Part shown: in pieces, positions 24,258-32,470 of the stretch
How the letters are laid out: the number at the start of each line of letters is the position of its first letter
Numbering within the stretch: position 1 is the first letter of the stretch
Notes under the pieces: model-generated
Databases searched by the model: none
What the model was told of the DNA's origin: nothing
Seen by the model: the letters and a program-made list of their open reading frames with translations, nothing else
Source of the DNA: PALSA-612 sp035652235
GTDB lineage: Bacteria; Actinomycetota; Thermoleophilia; Gaiellales; Gaiellaceae
Length of the DNA: 64,000 bases
Assembly (NCBI GenBank): GCA_035652235.1
Contig: DASREE010000018.1
Coordinates: 1 to 64,000, forward strand
Reading direction: 5' to 3'
Position numbers and translations under genes: made by a program

Positions 24258-24703
24258 CTGGTCACCTCGTCGATCAGGTTCCCCCGCACGACGGCGTCGT
24301 ACGGGATGGCAACGACCTCGCCTCCGTCGCGGGCGAGGCTGACGGTCGTGTCGCCGGCGGCGAGCACCTCGCCGCGGAAGCGGGTGCGGCCGGCGATCGC
24401 CTCGGAGGTGCGCACGGCCACGCGACGTCCGACGGCGTTGCGGAAGTGCGCGGGCTTGCGCAGTGGCCGTTCGGCGCCCGGGGAAGAGACGTCGACCGTG
24501 TACTCGTTCAGATAGCCGCGCAGGAGGTCGGTCACGCGGGCGCACAGCGCGTGGTCGACTCCGCCCGGGTGGTCGATGAACACGCAGAAGCGGGTCGGCG
24601 AGAGCAGCTCGACGGCGAGCACCTCGACGCCCGGGATCTGCCGTTCGACCGTGCCCGACACCTCTCTCGTCAGCTCCTTCTCCTTCTCGTGAACCGCTGC
24701 CAC
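24254..24703 (-). CDS. rimP: Ribosome maturation factor RimP
   Basis: RimP assists 30S assembly. It has 149 residues. After the start VAAVHEKEKELTREVSGTVE comes GVEVLAVELLSPTRFCVFIDHPGGVDHALCARV, which matches the N-terminal domain, then YTVDVSSPGAERPLRKPAHF, the most conserved RimP motif (DVSSPGxxRPL), and a C-terminal SH3-like barrel. The GTG at 24703 was chosen because it has the Shine-Dalgarno GAGAGGA 7 nt upstream and lies just beyond the leader terminator. First gene of the nusA-infB transcript. Confidence 0.96.
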   Translation of the reverse strand: MAAVHEKEKELTREVSGTVERQIPGVEVLAVELLSPTRFCVFIDHPGGVDHALCARVTDLLRGYLNEYTVDVSSPGAERPLRKPAHFRNAVGRRVAVRTSEAIAGRTRFRGEVLAAGDTTVSLARDGGEVVAIPYDAVVRGNLIDEVTR

Positions 24704-24717
24704 GTCGCGTCCTCTCG

Positions 24718-24744
24718 AAAAAAATGGGCGCCGCGCGCCCATTT
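24718..24744 (-). terminator. Rho-independent terminator in the rimP-nusA leader (attenuator)
   Basis: A 10-bp perfect stem (24722-24731 with 24735-24744, loop of 3) is followed directly by seven T on the minus strand. It ends only a few bases before the rimP Shine-Dalgarno. The 5' arm overlaps a competing stem (CATTTC/GAAATG, 24740-24745 with 24757-24762), giving mutually exclusive terminator and anti-terminator folds. Confidence 0.8.
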
Positions 24745-24772
24745 CGCCAAGCCGGTGAAATGTGGTGCGCTC

Positions 24773-24781
24773 AGAATAGCA
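24773..24781 (-). promoter_or_regulatory. Extended -10 promoter of the rimP-nusA-infB operon (TGCTATTCT)
   Basis: TGC-TATTCT fits an extended -10. The start would be near 24766, giving a leader of about 60 nt that contains both competing hairpins. No good -35 is visible. Confidence 0.6.
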
Positions 24782-24971
24782 ACTCGCCTGCGCCGAATGC
24801 GGTCGCGCCGGCCTCACGAGCCGGATCGCGCGGACGAGGCTCTCGTCGAAGCGGAGCGGGCGCCGGAGGCTGTGGACGTCGCGGAAGCAGGCGGCGGACG
24901 GGCGGACGAGCGGGCTCGGTCCGGGGCCCCGGAGCTCGCCCGCGCTCGCGTCGCCTGCCCGCGGCCGCACG

Positions 24972-25376
24972 TCAGCGGCCCTCTCGCCCGCGGCGGCGGT
25001 CGGTGCGGCGGAGGGCGTCGAGCCGCCGGCGCGCCTGCTTCGTCGGCCGTGGCCCGAGGTCGGCGCCCGGCGGGCGTGCGAGCCGGCGCTCGGCGGCCAC
25101 CCGTTCCCGTCTCGCGATCGACTCCGCGGTCTCCTCGTACAACGCCGCCGCGACCGTCGCAGGGCCTCGCCGGTCGGCGATCCCCTTCACGACGACCGTG
25201 CGGGCCACGTCCCCGACGCGCGCCTCGACCGTGTCGCCGACGCGGACCTCCTTCGCCGGGCGCACGCGCTGGCCGTTCACGTGCACGCGCCCGCCGGCCA
25301 CGGCGTCGGTCGCCGCAGCGCGGCTCTTGAAGAAGCGGGCCGCCCACAGCCACTTGTCGATCCGCACCTGCTCCAT
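24972..25376 (-). CDS. S4-domain RNA-binding protein (Hsp15/HslR-like)
   Basis: A 134-residue small RNA-binding protein. It begins with a full S4 fold: VRIDKWLWAARFFKSRAAATDAVAGGRVHVNGQRVRPAKEVRVGDTV, the arrangement of Hsp15 and related factors that bind stalled 50S-peptidyl-tRNA complexes. The C-terminal third is a basic arginine-rich tail. The ATG at 25376 directly precedes the S4 domain. It stands alone between dtd (71 bp upstream) and the rimP promoter (190 bp downstream). RqcP, the paralogue involved in nascent-chain rescue, is usually shorter, so Hsp15 is the better match. Confidence 0.85.
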   Translation of the reverse strand: MEQVRIDKWLWAARFFKSRAAATDAVAGGRVHVNGQRVRPAKEVRVGDTVEARVGDVARTVVVKGIADRRGPATVAAALYEETAESIARRERVAAERRLARPPGADLGPRPTKQARRRLDALRRTDRRRGREGR

Positions 25377-25446
25377 CGGCGAGCCTCAGGCTACGAGACG
25401 CAGCCTGATGGCAGCGGCGTGCAGGCGAGCGCGCGCCGTCTCTTCG

Positions 25447-25884
25447 TCATGTGTCGAGCACGATCGTGACCGGGCCGTCGTTGACGAGCTCCACCCGCAT
25501 GCGCGCGCCGAACACGCCCGTCTCCACGTGCACGCCGTGCTCGCGCAGCACCGCGCAGAAGCGCTCGTACAGCGGCTCGGCCTGCTCCGGCCCCGCCGCG
25601 GCGGCGAAGCTCGGTCGGTTGCCCTTCGCGGTGTCGGCGATCAGCGTGAACTGGCTGACGACGAGCGCGTCGCCGCCCGTTTCGAGCAGGCTGCGGTCGA
25701 ACTTGCCCGCCTCGTTCTCGAACACGCGCAGCCGGGCGACGCGGCCGGCGAGGCGCGCGGCCGCCGCCTCGTCGTCGGCGGCCGCCACTCCCAGGAGGAC
25801 GCACAGCCCCCGTTCGATCCGGCCGACCGTCCGCCCGGAGACGGCGACCTCCGCCCGCGCGACCCGCTGCACGACCGCCCGCAC
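25447..25884 (-). CDS. dtd: D-aminoacyl-tRNA deacylase
   Basis: It hydrolyses D-amino acids from mischarged tRNA. It has 145 residues, the standard length. MRAVVQRVARAEVAV is the N-terminal motif, FENEAGKFDRSLL follows, VSQFTLIADTAKGNRPSF is the SQxTL/KGxRPS active-site segment, and FGARMRVELVNDGPVTIVLDT is the C-terminal motif with NxGPVT (a D in place of the more common variant N-G). The start is GTG at 25884 with TACGCT 6 nt upstream, so it is probably leaderless. Confidence 0.96.
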   Translation of the reverse strand: MRAVVQRVARAEVAVSGRTVGRIERGLCVLLGVAAADDEAAAARLAGRVARLRVFENEAGKFDRSLLETGGDALVVSQFTLIADTAKGNRPSFAAAAGPEQAEPLYERFCAVLREHGVHVETGVFGARMRVELVNDGPVTIVLDT

Positions 25885-25890
25885 CGGCCG

Positions 25891-25896
25891 AGCGTA
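25891..25896 (-). promoter_or_regulatory. Leaderless-type -10 box before dtd (TACGCT, 6 nt to GTG)
   Basis: A TANNNT hexamer precedes the GTG by 6 nt and there is no Shine-Dalgarno. Confidence 0.5.
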
Positions 25897-25952
25897 CTCG
25901 CCCGACGCGCCCGTCGGCAGCCGGCGCCGGGGCTGCGCTGCCGTATGCGTGC

Positions 25953-25980
25953 TTGCATTGTCGCTATCCAGGCATAGAGT
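25953..25980 (+). promoter_or_regulatory. Promoter of the oligopeptide ABC operon
   Basis: TTGCAT (25953-25958) and TAGAGT (25975-25980) are separated by 16 bp, a fair sigma-70-like pair. A leader of about 40 nt follows with the Shine-Dalgarno GAGGAGGA ahead of the ATG at 26027. Confidence 0.5.
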
Positions 25981-26026
25981 TCCGTCGTCTCAACCGGCTA
26001 GACCTGTTTCCCACCGAGGAGGACAT

Positions 26027-27604
26027 ATGAGTCCGAGATGGAGGACGTGGCGCCTCGCGGGGATCGCCGCCGCCGCCGCCCTGCTCGCCGCCGCGGCGAC
26101 GTCTGCCGCGCTCGCCCGGTCGGGTGGCACGCGCACATCGTCTGCGAGCGACACGCTCGTCGACGGCACGACGGACAGCGTCACGAACATCGACCCCGCC
26201 AACGAGTACGACTACGGCACCTTCACGCTCGACCTGCTCATCTTCCAGGGGCTGTACGGCTTCCCGCACAGCTCGAAGCTCGAGCCCGTGCTCGCCACCG
26301 GCTGCAAGACGAAGGGCACGGCGGCGACCTGGGTGTGCACGCTGCGCAGGAACGTGAAGTTCAGCGACGGCACGCCCATGACCTCGGCCGATGTCAAATG
26401 GTCGTTCGACCGCGTCGTCAAGATCAAGGGCGACCAGGGCATCTACGCGCTCCTTTCGAACCTGAAGAGCGTCAGCACGAACGGGCCCTACAGCGTCACC
26501 TTCCACCTGAAGTCTCCGCAGTCGACGTGGCCGTTCATCCTCGCCACGAACGCGGGCTACGTCGTCCCGAAGAGCCTCTATCCGGCCGACAAGATCCGTG
26601 ACAACAGCCAGTCGCAGGTTGGCAGCGGTCCGTACGAGCTCGTCAAGTACACGCCTGGCCAGCAGGCGGTGTTCAAGGCCAACCCGAACTTCTGGGGCCC
26701 GAAGCCGAAGACCGAGAACCTGATCATCAACTACTACTCGAAGTCGTCGACCATGAAGCTCGCGCTCCAACGGGGCGAGATCGACATGGCGTTCCGCGAC
26801 TTCACCCCGACCGAGCTCACCTCGCTGAAGACGGCGAGCGGCATCACCGTCCACTCCGGCAACGGCGTCGTCATCCGCTACCTCGTCTTCAACCCGACGC
26901 GGCCGCCGACGAACAACATCGCCGTACGCAAGGCGATCGCGTACCTGTTCCCGCGACAGACAATCGCGAGCCGCGTGTACCACGGCTTCGTCCAGCCGCT
27001 CTACTCGATGGTGCCGGCGGGCCTGCCCGGTCACATCGACGCGTTCAAGACCGTCTACGGCGCCTCGCCGAGCGTGGCCAAGGCGCGTGCGGTGCTGAAG
27101 GCGGCCGGCGTGAAGACCCCGGTCGCGATCGACATCTGGTGGACGCCGAGCCACTACGGCGACGCGTCCGCCGACGAGTACGCCGAGATCCAGCGGGCGC
27201 TCAACTCGAGCGGGCTGTTCAAGGTGACGCTGAAGTCGGCGGAGTGGGCGCAGTACAGCGCCTCGCCGGGCAAGCGCTACAACGCCTTCCAGCTCGGCTG
27301 GTTCCCGGACTACCCGGACGCGGAGGACTACATCGTCCCCTTCTACCAGCCGGACAACTTCATGGCGAACGGCTACAACGACCCGAAGATGACCGCGCTG
27401 ATCAAGAAGGAGTACGCGGCGACGAGCACCCCTGCCCGGCTCGGCGTGATCAAGCAGGCGCAGATGCTCGCCGCGAAGGACGTGCCGATCATCCCGTACT
27501 GGCAGGGCAAGATGGTCGCAGTCTCGCGGAACAACGTGCACGGGATCGACTCGACGCTGGACGCCGCGTTCAACATGCGGTTCTGGCTCCTGTCGAAGTC
27601 CTGA
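26027..27604 (+). CDS. Oligopeptide/dipeptide ABC importer, substrate-binding protein
   Basis: A 525-residue secreted binding protein of the SBP_bac_5 (DppA/OppA) family. A Sec signal peptide covers about residues 1-31 (basic start, then a long alanine core ending SAALA); no lipobox cysteine is present. The mature part has the family motifs NVKFSDGTPMTSADVKWSFDRV and SGPYELVKYTPGQQAVFKANPNFWG, the lobe-hinge region FNPTRPPTNNIAVRKAIAYLF, and the C-terminal DVPIIPYWQGKMVAVSRNNVHG. The ATG at 26027 has an excellent Shine-Dalgarno. The permease and ATPase genes follow in order after a 97-bp gap that holds a strong hairpin. Ligand unknown; peptides are most likely, but nickel- or sugar-binding members share the fold. 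Confidence 0.93.
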   Translation: MSPRWRTWRLAGIAAAAALLAAAATSAALARSGGTRTSSASDTLVDGTTDSVTNIDPANEYDYGTFTLDLLIFQGLYGFPHSSKLEPVLATGCKTKGTAATWVCTLRRNVKFSDGTPMTSADVKWSFDRVVKIKGDQGIYALLSNLKSVSTNGPYSVTFHLKSPQSTWPFILATNAGYVVPKSLYPADKIRDNSQSQVGSGPYELVKYTPGQQAVFKANPNFWGPKPKTENLIINYYSKSSTMKLALQRGEIDMAFRDFTPTELTSLKTASGITVHSGNGVVIRYLVFNPTRPPTNNIAVRKAIAYLFPRQTIASRVYHGFVQPLYSMVPAGLPGHIDAFKTVYGASPSVAKARAVLKAAGVKTPVAIDIWWTPSHYGDASADEYAEIQRALNSSGLFKVTLKSAEWAQYSASPGKRYNAFQLGWFPDYPDAEDYIVPFYQPDNFMANGYNDPKMTALIKKEYAATSTPARLGVIKQAQMLAAKDVPIIPYWQGKMVAVSRNNVHGIDSTLDAAFNMRFWLLSKS

Positions 27605-27618
27605 CGCTCGTGACCCAC

Positions 27619-27655
27619 GACCTGGAGGGGCGCCCGCCCGGCGCCCCTCCAGGTC
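27619..27655 (+). other. Perfect 15-bp intergenic hairpin after the binding-protein gene
   Basis: Arms 27619-27633 and 27641-27655 pair perfectly around a 7-nt loop. No U-run follows. Such a hairpin after a binding-protein gene usually stabilises the upstream message or reduces read-through into the permease genes. Confidence 0.7.
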
Positions 27656-27701
27656 GCCCCCAGGCAGGCCGGCTCTAAGCTCCGACGAGCGAGTACGAAC
27701 G

Positions 27702-28730
27702 ATGGCCGGACAGGGAACATCGCTCAGGGTCTACCTGATTACCCGCATCGCGCTCGTCCTGCCGATGGTGTTCATCCTGCTCACGTTCGTCTTCCTGCTC
27801 ATGCGCGTGGCGCCGGGAGACCCGATCTCCGCCTCCCTCGGCGGGCACGTCCCCCAACCGGTCATCAACCAGATCAAGCACCAGCTCGGCTTCGACAAGC
27901 CGCTCTACGTCCAGTACGGGAACTACCTGTGGGACATCCTGCGCGGCAACTTCGGGTCGACGATCACCGACCGGCGCCCGGTGAGCGACATCATCCTCAC
28001 GAACGGCGCCGCGACGCTCGAGCTGACCTTCTTCGCCATGATCGTGGCGGTTGTCGTCGGCGTCCTCGTCGGCCTCGTCGCCGGTCGCTACCGCGACACG
28101 CCGCTCGACGTCGGCGGACGGCTGTTCGGCATCGTCGTCTACGCGACGCCGGTGTTCTTCCTCGGCCTGATGGCGCAGCTGCTGTTCGGCTCGACGCTCG
28201 GCTGGCTGCCCACGTCCGACCGGGCGAGCCCGATCACGCAGGCAACCCTGCAGACGCACACGAACATCTTCACCCTCGACGCGATCATCGACGGCAACTG
28301 GGGCGACCTCGGGGACGTCGTCCTGCACCTGATCCTGCCGGCGACGACCCTCGGGCTCGTCACGGCGGGCGTGTTCATCCGCCTCATCCGCGTCAACGTC
28401 ATCCGCACGCTCCGCGACGACTACATCGAGGCGGCGCGCGCTCGCGGGATCGGCGAGCGCGCCGTCGTCTACCGGCACGCGTTCAAGAACGCGCTCGTGC
28501 CGGTGATCACGGTCGTCGGCCTGACGACGGCGGGTCTGCTCGGCGGGGCGGTGCTGACCGAGACGACCTTCAACTGGCCCGGCATCGGCCACGAGCTCGT
28601 CCTCTACCTCGAGAACCGCGACTACACCGCCGTGCAGGGGATCATCGTCGTCTTCGGCCTCGTCGTCGTCGCGGTCAGCGTCATCATCGACTTCGTCAAC
28701 GCGTTCATCGACCCGAGGATCCGGTACTGA
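27702..28730 (+). CDS. Oligopeptide ABC importer permease, DppB type
   Basis: A 342-residue inner permease. The N-terminal helix follows SLRVYLITRIALVLPMVFILLTFVFLLMRVAPGDP, the DppB/OppB signature. Five further membrane segments run to the end. The EAA coupling loop is DDYIEAARARGIGERAVVYRHAFKNALVPVIT (EAAxxxG), and the C-terminal ETTFNWPGIGHELV motif is family-specific. The ATG at 27702 follows a weak Shine-Dalgarno. The stop overlaps the next permease start by one base (TGATG). Confidence 0.95.
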   Translation: MAGQGTSLRVYLITRIALVLPMVFILLTFVFLLMRVAPGDPISASLGGHVPQPVINQIKHQLGFDKPLYVQYGNYLWDILRGNFGSTITDRRPVSDIILTNGAATLELTFFAMIVAVVVGVLVGLVAGRYRDTPLDVGGRLFGIVVYATPVFFLGLMAQLLFGSTLGWLPTSDRASPITQATLQTHTNIFTLDAIIDGNWGDLGDVVLHLILPATTLGLVTAGVFIRLIRVNVIRTLRDDYIEAARARGIGERAVVYRHAFKNALVPVITVVGLTTAGLLGGAVLTETTFNWPGIGHELVLYLENRDYTAVQGIIVVFGLVVVAVSVIIDFVNAFIDPRIRY

Positions 28731-29725
28731 TGGCGGCGCCGGCAGAGCTGCGCACGCCGTTGCCCGTGAGCCGCGTGCTGTGGCGCGGGACGAGGCGGAT
28801 GCTCGCGCCCGTCGCCGGCGCCGGGGGTTTCGCGAAGGTGATGCTGCTGGTCGGCGCCGGCATCACGGCCTTCTTCGTCCTCGTCGCGCTGCTCGCGCCG
28901 GTCATCTCACCGTACGCGTTCGACCAGTACAGCTCCGGCGGCCACCGCTTCGCGCAGCTCGCCGCTCCCTCCTCCGGCCACCCGATGGGGACGACGGTGC
29001 AGTCGACGGACGTGCTCGCGCGCGTGATCTGGGGCACGCAGACGGAGCTCAAGGTGGTCGTCGTCTCGCTCGCCTTCGCGCTCGCGGTCGGCGTCCCGCT
29101 CGGCCTCGTGTCCGGCTACTTCTCCGGGCCGCTCGACCGCGCGCTCGTCCTGCTCATGGATGCCCTGTACGCCTTCCCCTACCTGCTGCTCGCGATCGTC
29201 ATCGCCTTCCTGCTCTCGAACAGCATCGGCAAGGGTGTCCTCACCGCCGCGATCGCCATCTCCGGCGCCTACATCCCGCTCTACTTCCGCGTCGTCCGCA
29301 ACCATGTGATCAGCCTGCGGGAGGAGCCGTACGTCGAGGCCGCGCGCGCGCTCGGCGCACGCCCGTTCACGGTCATCCGCCGCTACGTCTTCTACAACGT
29401 CGTGCAGAACGTGCCGCCGATCGCCACGCTCAATGCGGCCGACGCGATCCTGACGCTGGCCGCGCTCGGCTTCCTCGGCTACGGCATCCAGCCGACGGAG
29501 GCTGCCGAGTGGGGCTACGACATCCAGCGGGCGGTGTCGGACGCGGCCTCCGGGATCTGGTGGACGGGCCTCTTCCCCGGCCTCGCGATCGTCCTCCTCG
29601 TCACCGGACTGACCCTGCTCGGCGAGGGCCTGAACGAGACGATCAACCCCGTCCTGCGGCGGCGGGCGGTGGCGAAGTTCGAGCTCCCTGCCGTCCCGCC
29701 GTCCGCGGACATCGTCGAGCCCTGA
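28730..29725 (+). CDS. Oligopeptide ABC importer permease, DppC type
   Basis: A 331-residue second permease, heterodimer partner of the DppB-type protein. A cytoplasmic N-terminus of about 35 residues is followed by the first membrane helix, a long extracellular loop with GHPMGTTVQSTDVLARVIWGTQTEL (the DppC motif HxxGTDxxGRDVxSR in modified form), and five more helices. The EAA loop is EEPYVEAARALGARPFTVIRRYVFYNVVQNVPPI. The ending TLLGEGLNETINPVLRRR is typical. Translationally coupled to the upstream permease. Confidence 0.95.
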   Translation: MAAPAELRTPLPVSRVLWRGTRRMLAPVAGAGGFAKVMLLVGAGITAFFVLVALLAPVISPYAFDQYSSGGHRFAQLAAPSSGHPMGTTVQSTDVLARVIWGTQTELKVVVVSLAFALAVGVPLGLVSGYFSGPLDRALVLLMDALYAFPYLLLAIVIAFLLSNSIGKGVLTAAIAISGAYIPLYFRVVRNHVISLREEPYVEAARALGARPFTVIRRYVFYNVVQNVPPIATLNAADAILTLAALGFLGYGIQPTEAAEWGYDIQRAVSDAASGIWWTGLFPGLAIVLLVTGLTLLGEGLNETINPVLRRRAVAKFELPAVPPSADIVEP

Positions 29726-29736
29726 CCAGACGGCCC

Positions 29737-30756
29737 GTGCCCGTTCTCTCCCTCCGCAACCTGCGCGTCTACTACGGGACAGGCGGCGCCCCCGTGCGCG
29801 CCGTGGACGGCGTCGACCTCGACATCGAGGCAGGACAGGTGGTCGGCCTCGTCGGGGAGTCCGGCTGCGGAAAGTCGACGCTCGGCCGCGGCATCCTCGG
29901 CCTCCTGCCGGAGGGCGCGCGGGCAGACGGCCAGGTTCTGTACGGCGGCCGTAACCTGGTCGAGCTGCCCGCGAGGGAGCTTCGGGCTCTGCGCGGCCCC
30001 GAGCTCGGGCTGATCTTCCAGGAGCCGATGACACGGCTGAACCCGCTCCTGCGCATCGAGCAGCACTTCGCCGAGACGCTCCGCCAGCACGAGCCGAAGC
30101 TCGACGAGCGCGACATCCGCAGGCGCTCGCTGGAGACGCTCGGCCGGATGGGCATCCCTCCCACGCGCTTCCGGCAGTACCCGCACGAGTTCTCCGGCGG
30201 GATGCGCCAGCGGATCATGATCGCGCTCGCGCTCGTCCTGCGTCCGAAGCTGCTCGTCGCCGACGAGCCGACGACCGCGCTGGACGTGATCGTGGAGGCA
30301 CAGATCCTGCGCATTCTCGCCGATCTGAAGGAGAACTTCGGCACCGCGCTCCTGCTCATCACCCACAACCTCGGCATCGTCGCGGAGTCGTGCGACCGGG
30401 TCGCGGTCATGTACGCCGGCCGCATCGTCGAGGAGGGTCGGGCCCGCGACGTCTTCGCGGAGCCGGCCCACCCGTACACGCGCGAGCTGCTGCGCTCCAC
30501 GATCTCGCTCGACACGACGGAGCTCCACTCGATTCCCGGTGCGCCGCCGAACCTGATCGACCCGCCGCGGGGCTGTCGCTTCCACCCCCGCTGCCCGGAC
30601 GCGATGCGCGTGTGCGCGGCGCAGCAGCCGCTCCAGCTGCAACCCGCCCCGGACCGGCGGGTGGAGTGCTGGTTGCACGGCCCCGTGCCCGAGGCGTTCG
30701 AGGGCGCTCGCGAGCCGCTCGCGCGCGGGCCGATCGCGGTCGCGGAGGAGGCGTAG
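29737..30756 (+). CDS. Oligopeptide ABC importer ATPase, DppD type
   Basis: A 339-residue cytoplasmic ATPase. The GTG at 29737 gives VPVLSLRNLRVYYGTG. Walker A is GESGCGKST, the Q-loop is LIFQEP, the signature is FSGGMRQR, Walker B is LLVADEPTTALD and the H-loop is LLITHNLG. The C-terminal oligopeptide-transporter domain has PRGCRFHPRCPDAMRVC and the final VECWLHG, a four-cysteine arrangement that binds an iron-sulfur cluster in some homologues. The GTG lies 11 bp after the DppC stop. The stop overlaps the next gene's GTG by one base, and GAGGAG precedes that start. Confidence 0.94.
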   Translation: MPVLSLRNLRVYYGTGGAPVRAVDGVDLDIEAGQVVGLVGESGCGKSTLGRGILGLLPEGARADGQVLYGGRNLVELPARELRALRGPELGLIFQEPMTRLNPLLRIEQHFAETLRQHEPKLDERDIRRRSLETLGRMGIPPTRFRQYPHEFSGGMRQRIMIALALVLRPKLLVADEPTTALDVIVEAQILRILADLKENFGTALLLITHNLGIVAESCDRVAVMYAGRIVEEGRARDVFAEPAHPYTRELLRSTISLDTTELHSIPGAPPNLIDPPRGCRFHPRCPDAMRVCAAQQPLQLQPAPDRRVECWLHGPVPEAFEGAREPLARGPIAVAEEA

Positions 30757-32126
30757 TGACCGCGATCAGGCCGGGCGCGACGGCGCAGGCGCCCGTGCCG
30801 CACGACGACACGGCGCTCGTCTCCGTCCGCGGCCTCCAGACGTACTACGCCATCCGCGGGAGCTTCCTCGACCGCCTGGTTGGACGCGAGGCGGGTCGGG
30901 TGAAGGCGGTGGACGACGTCTCCTTCGACCTGCGCAAGGGGGAGGTGCTCGGGCTGGTCGGCGAGTCGGGAAGCGGCAAGACGACGCTCGGCCGTACGCT
31001 CCTCGGCCTCGTTCCCGCCACCGCCGGCAGCGTGCGCTTCGAGGGGCGCGAGATCGTCGGCCTGCCCGAGCGCGAGCTCCGCCGGCTGCGGCGGCGCATG
31101 CAGATCGTCTTCCAGGACCCGCACGCGTCGCTGAACCCGGCGATGACGCTGGAGCAGGCGGTCGGCCACCCGCTCCGCATCCACGGCGTCGCGACCACGC
31201 GGGCGGAAGTGCGCTCACGGGTGGCGGAGGCGCTCGAGCGGGTTGGGCTCGCGCCGGCCGAGCAGTTCCTGGACAAGTACCCGTCCGACCTCTCGGGCGG
31301 TCAGAAGCAGCGGGCGGTGATCGCGCGAGCGGTCATCCTCGGTCCGGTGCTGCTCGTCGCTGACGAGCCTGTGTCGATGCTGGACATGAGCGTGCGCGCC
31401 AAGATCCTCGAGCTGATGCTCGCGCTCAAGCGCGACCTCGACCTGACCTACCTGTACATCACCCACGACCTGGCGACGGCGAAGTTCTTCTGCGACCGCA
31501 TCGCCATCATGTACCTCGGCCGGATCGTGGAGATCGGCCCCTCGGAGGCGATCTACGACGATCCGAAGCACCCGTACACGAAGGCACTGCTGCGGGCGAT
31601 CCCCGAGCCGGACCCGCAGCGGAGCGTGCCGCGCGACATCCCCCGCGGCGAGGTGCCGGATGCGGCCTGCCCGCCGCTCGGCTGCCGTTTCCATCCGCGC
31701 TGCCCGCAGGCGTTCGAGCTGTGCGGCTGGGAGGCGCGCGACCTGCGCGACCTGCTCGAGCGCCGCTGGGCGGGTGTCAGCGAGGCCGAGTACGAAGCCG
31801 AGCGGGCGCTGGTCGCCGAGCTCGGCGTCCTCGACAGCCCCGCCCTGCACGCCCGCCTCCAGGTGCGGAAGGGCGCACGCCCGGAGGAGCTCGCGGAGGC
31901 GCTCGCCGCGATCCGCTCGTCCGACCCGGACGAGCCGTTCTGGACCGGCGTCCGCAGCGTCCAGCCGCTGGCGGACGGGGTCGAGATGACCTGGCACGAG
32001 CCGCTCGCCCCCCGACCGCTCGAAGTCGGCCGGGTCCGCGTCGAGTGCCACCTGTACGACCAGGAGGCGCTTCGCCGGGCCGGGAAGCTGCGGGCCGGAG
32101 AGCGCACGCCGTCCCCGGCGAGCTAG
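30756..32126 (+). CDS. Oligopeptide ABC importer ATPase, DppF type, with internal insertion
   Basis: The second ATPase of the importer has 456 residues, about 120 longer than a usual DppF. Walker A is GESGSGKTT, the signature is LSGGQKQR, Walker B is LLVADEPVSMLD and the H-loop is YITHDLATAK. The C-terminal domain has GCRFHPRCPQAFELC, but the expected closing cysteine motif (VECHLYD) comes about 110 residues later. The inserted segment (about 330-435) is charged and contains SEAEYEAERALVAELGV and DPDEPFWTGVRSVQPL; I recognise no domain in it. The stop codon overlaps that of the opposing TPR gene in the palindrome CTAG. Confidence 0.92.
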   Translation: MTAIRPGATAQAPVPHDDTALVSVRGLQTYYAIRGSFLDRLVGREAGRVKAVDDVSFDLRKGEVLGLVGESGSGKTTLGRTLLGLVPATAGSVRFEGREIVGLPERELRRLRRRMQIVFQDPHASLNPAMTLEQAVGHPLRIHGVATTRAEVRSRVAEALERVGLAPAEQFLDKYPSDLSGGQKQRAVIARAVILGPVLLVADEPVSMLDMSVRAKILELMLALKRDLDLTYLYITHDLATAKFFCDRIAIMYLGRIVEIGPSEAIYDDPKHPYTKALLRAIPEPDPQRSVPRDIPRGEVPDAACPPLGCRFHPRCPQAFELCGWEARDLRDLLERRWAGVSEAEYEAERALVAELGVLDSPALHARLQVRKGARPEELAEALAAIRSSDPDEPFWTGVRSVQPLADGVEMTWHEPLAPRPLEVGRVRVECHLYDQEALRRAGKLRAGERTPSPAS

Positions 32127-32470
32127 AGCTCGCGCACGCGGGCCGCGTAGCGTCCGTCGCCCGGCCTGAGCGAGCGCGCGAGCTTGTAGTGCCCGTTCGC
32201 CTCGCTCAGGCGCCCCTGCTTCTCCAGGCAGCGCCCGAGCGCGTAGTGGGCGTAGTCGTCGACCGGGGAGATGTCGAGCGCGGCCCTGAACTCGGCGGCC
32301 GCCTCCTCGTAGCGGCCGAGGCGGAAGTAGGCGATACCGAGGCTCTCCCGGATCGACGCCTTGTCCGGCGCGCGCCGCTTCGCCTTCTCGAGCGGCACCG
32401 TCGCCTGCGCCGCCTGGCCCCTGCGCAGACGCTTGCGCCCCTCCTGGAAGTAGTCGTAGATCTCGGTCAT
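32123..32470 (-). CDS. Small TPR-repeat protein
   Basis: A 115-residue protein of about three tetratricopeptide repeats: SIRESLGIAYFRLGRYEEAAAEFRAALDISP and DDYAHYALGRCLEKQGRLSEANGHYKLARSLRP are canonical units. An N-terminal half-repeat (MTEIYDYFQEGRKRLRRGQ) precedes them. There is no signal peptide or membrane segment, so it is probably a cytoplasmic protein-protein adaptor. The start overlaps the upstream nucleotidyltransferase stop (ATGA), so it is co-translated with that gene. The partner is unknown. It meets the ABC operon tail-to-tail. Confidence 0.88.
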   Translation of the reverse strand: MTEIYDYFQEGRKRLRRGQAAQATVPLEKAKRRAPDKASIRESLGIAYFRLGRYEEAAAEFRAALDISPVDDYAHYALGRCLEKQGRLSEANGHYKLARSLRPGDGRYAARVREL

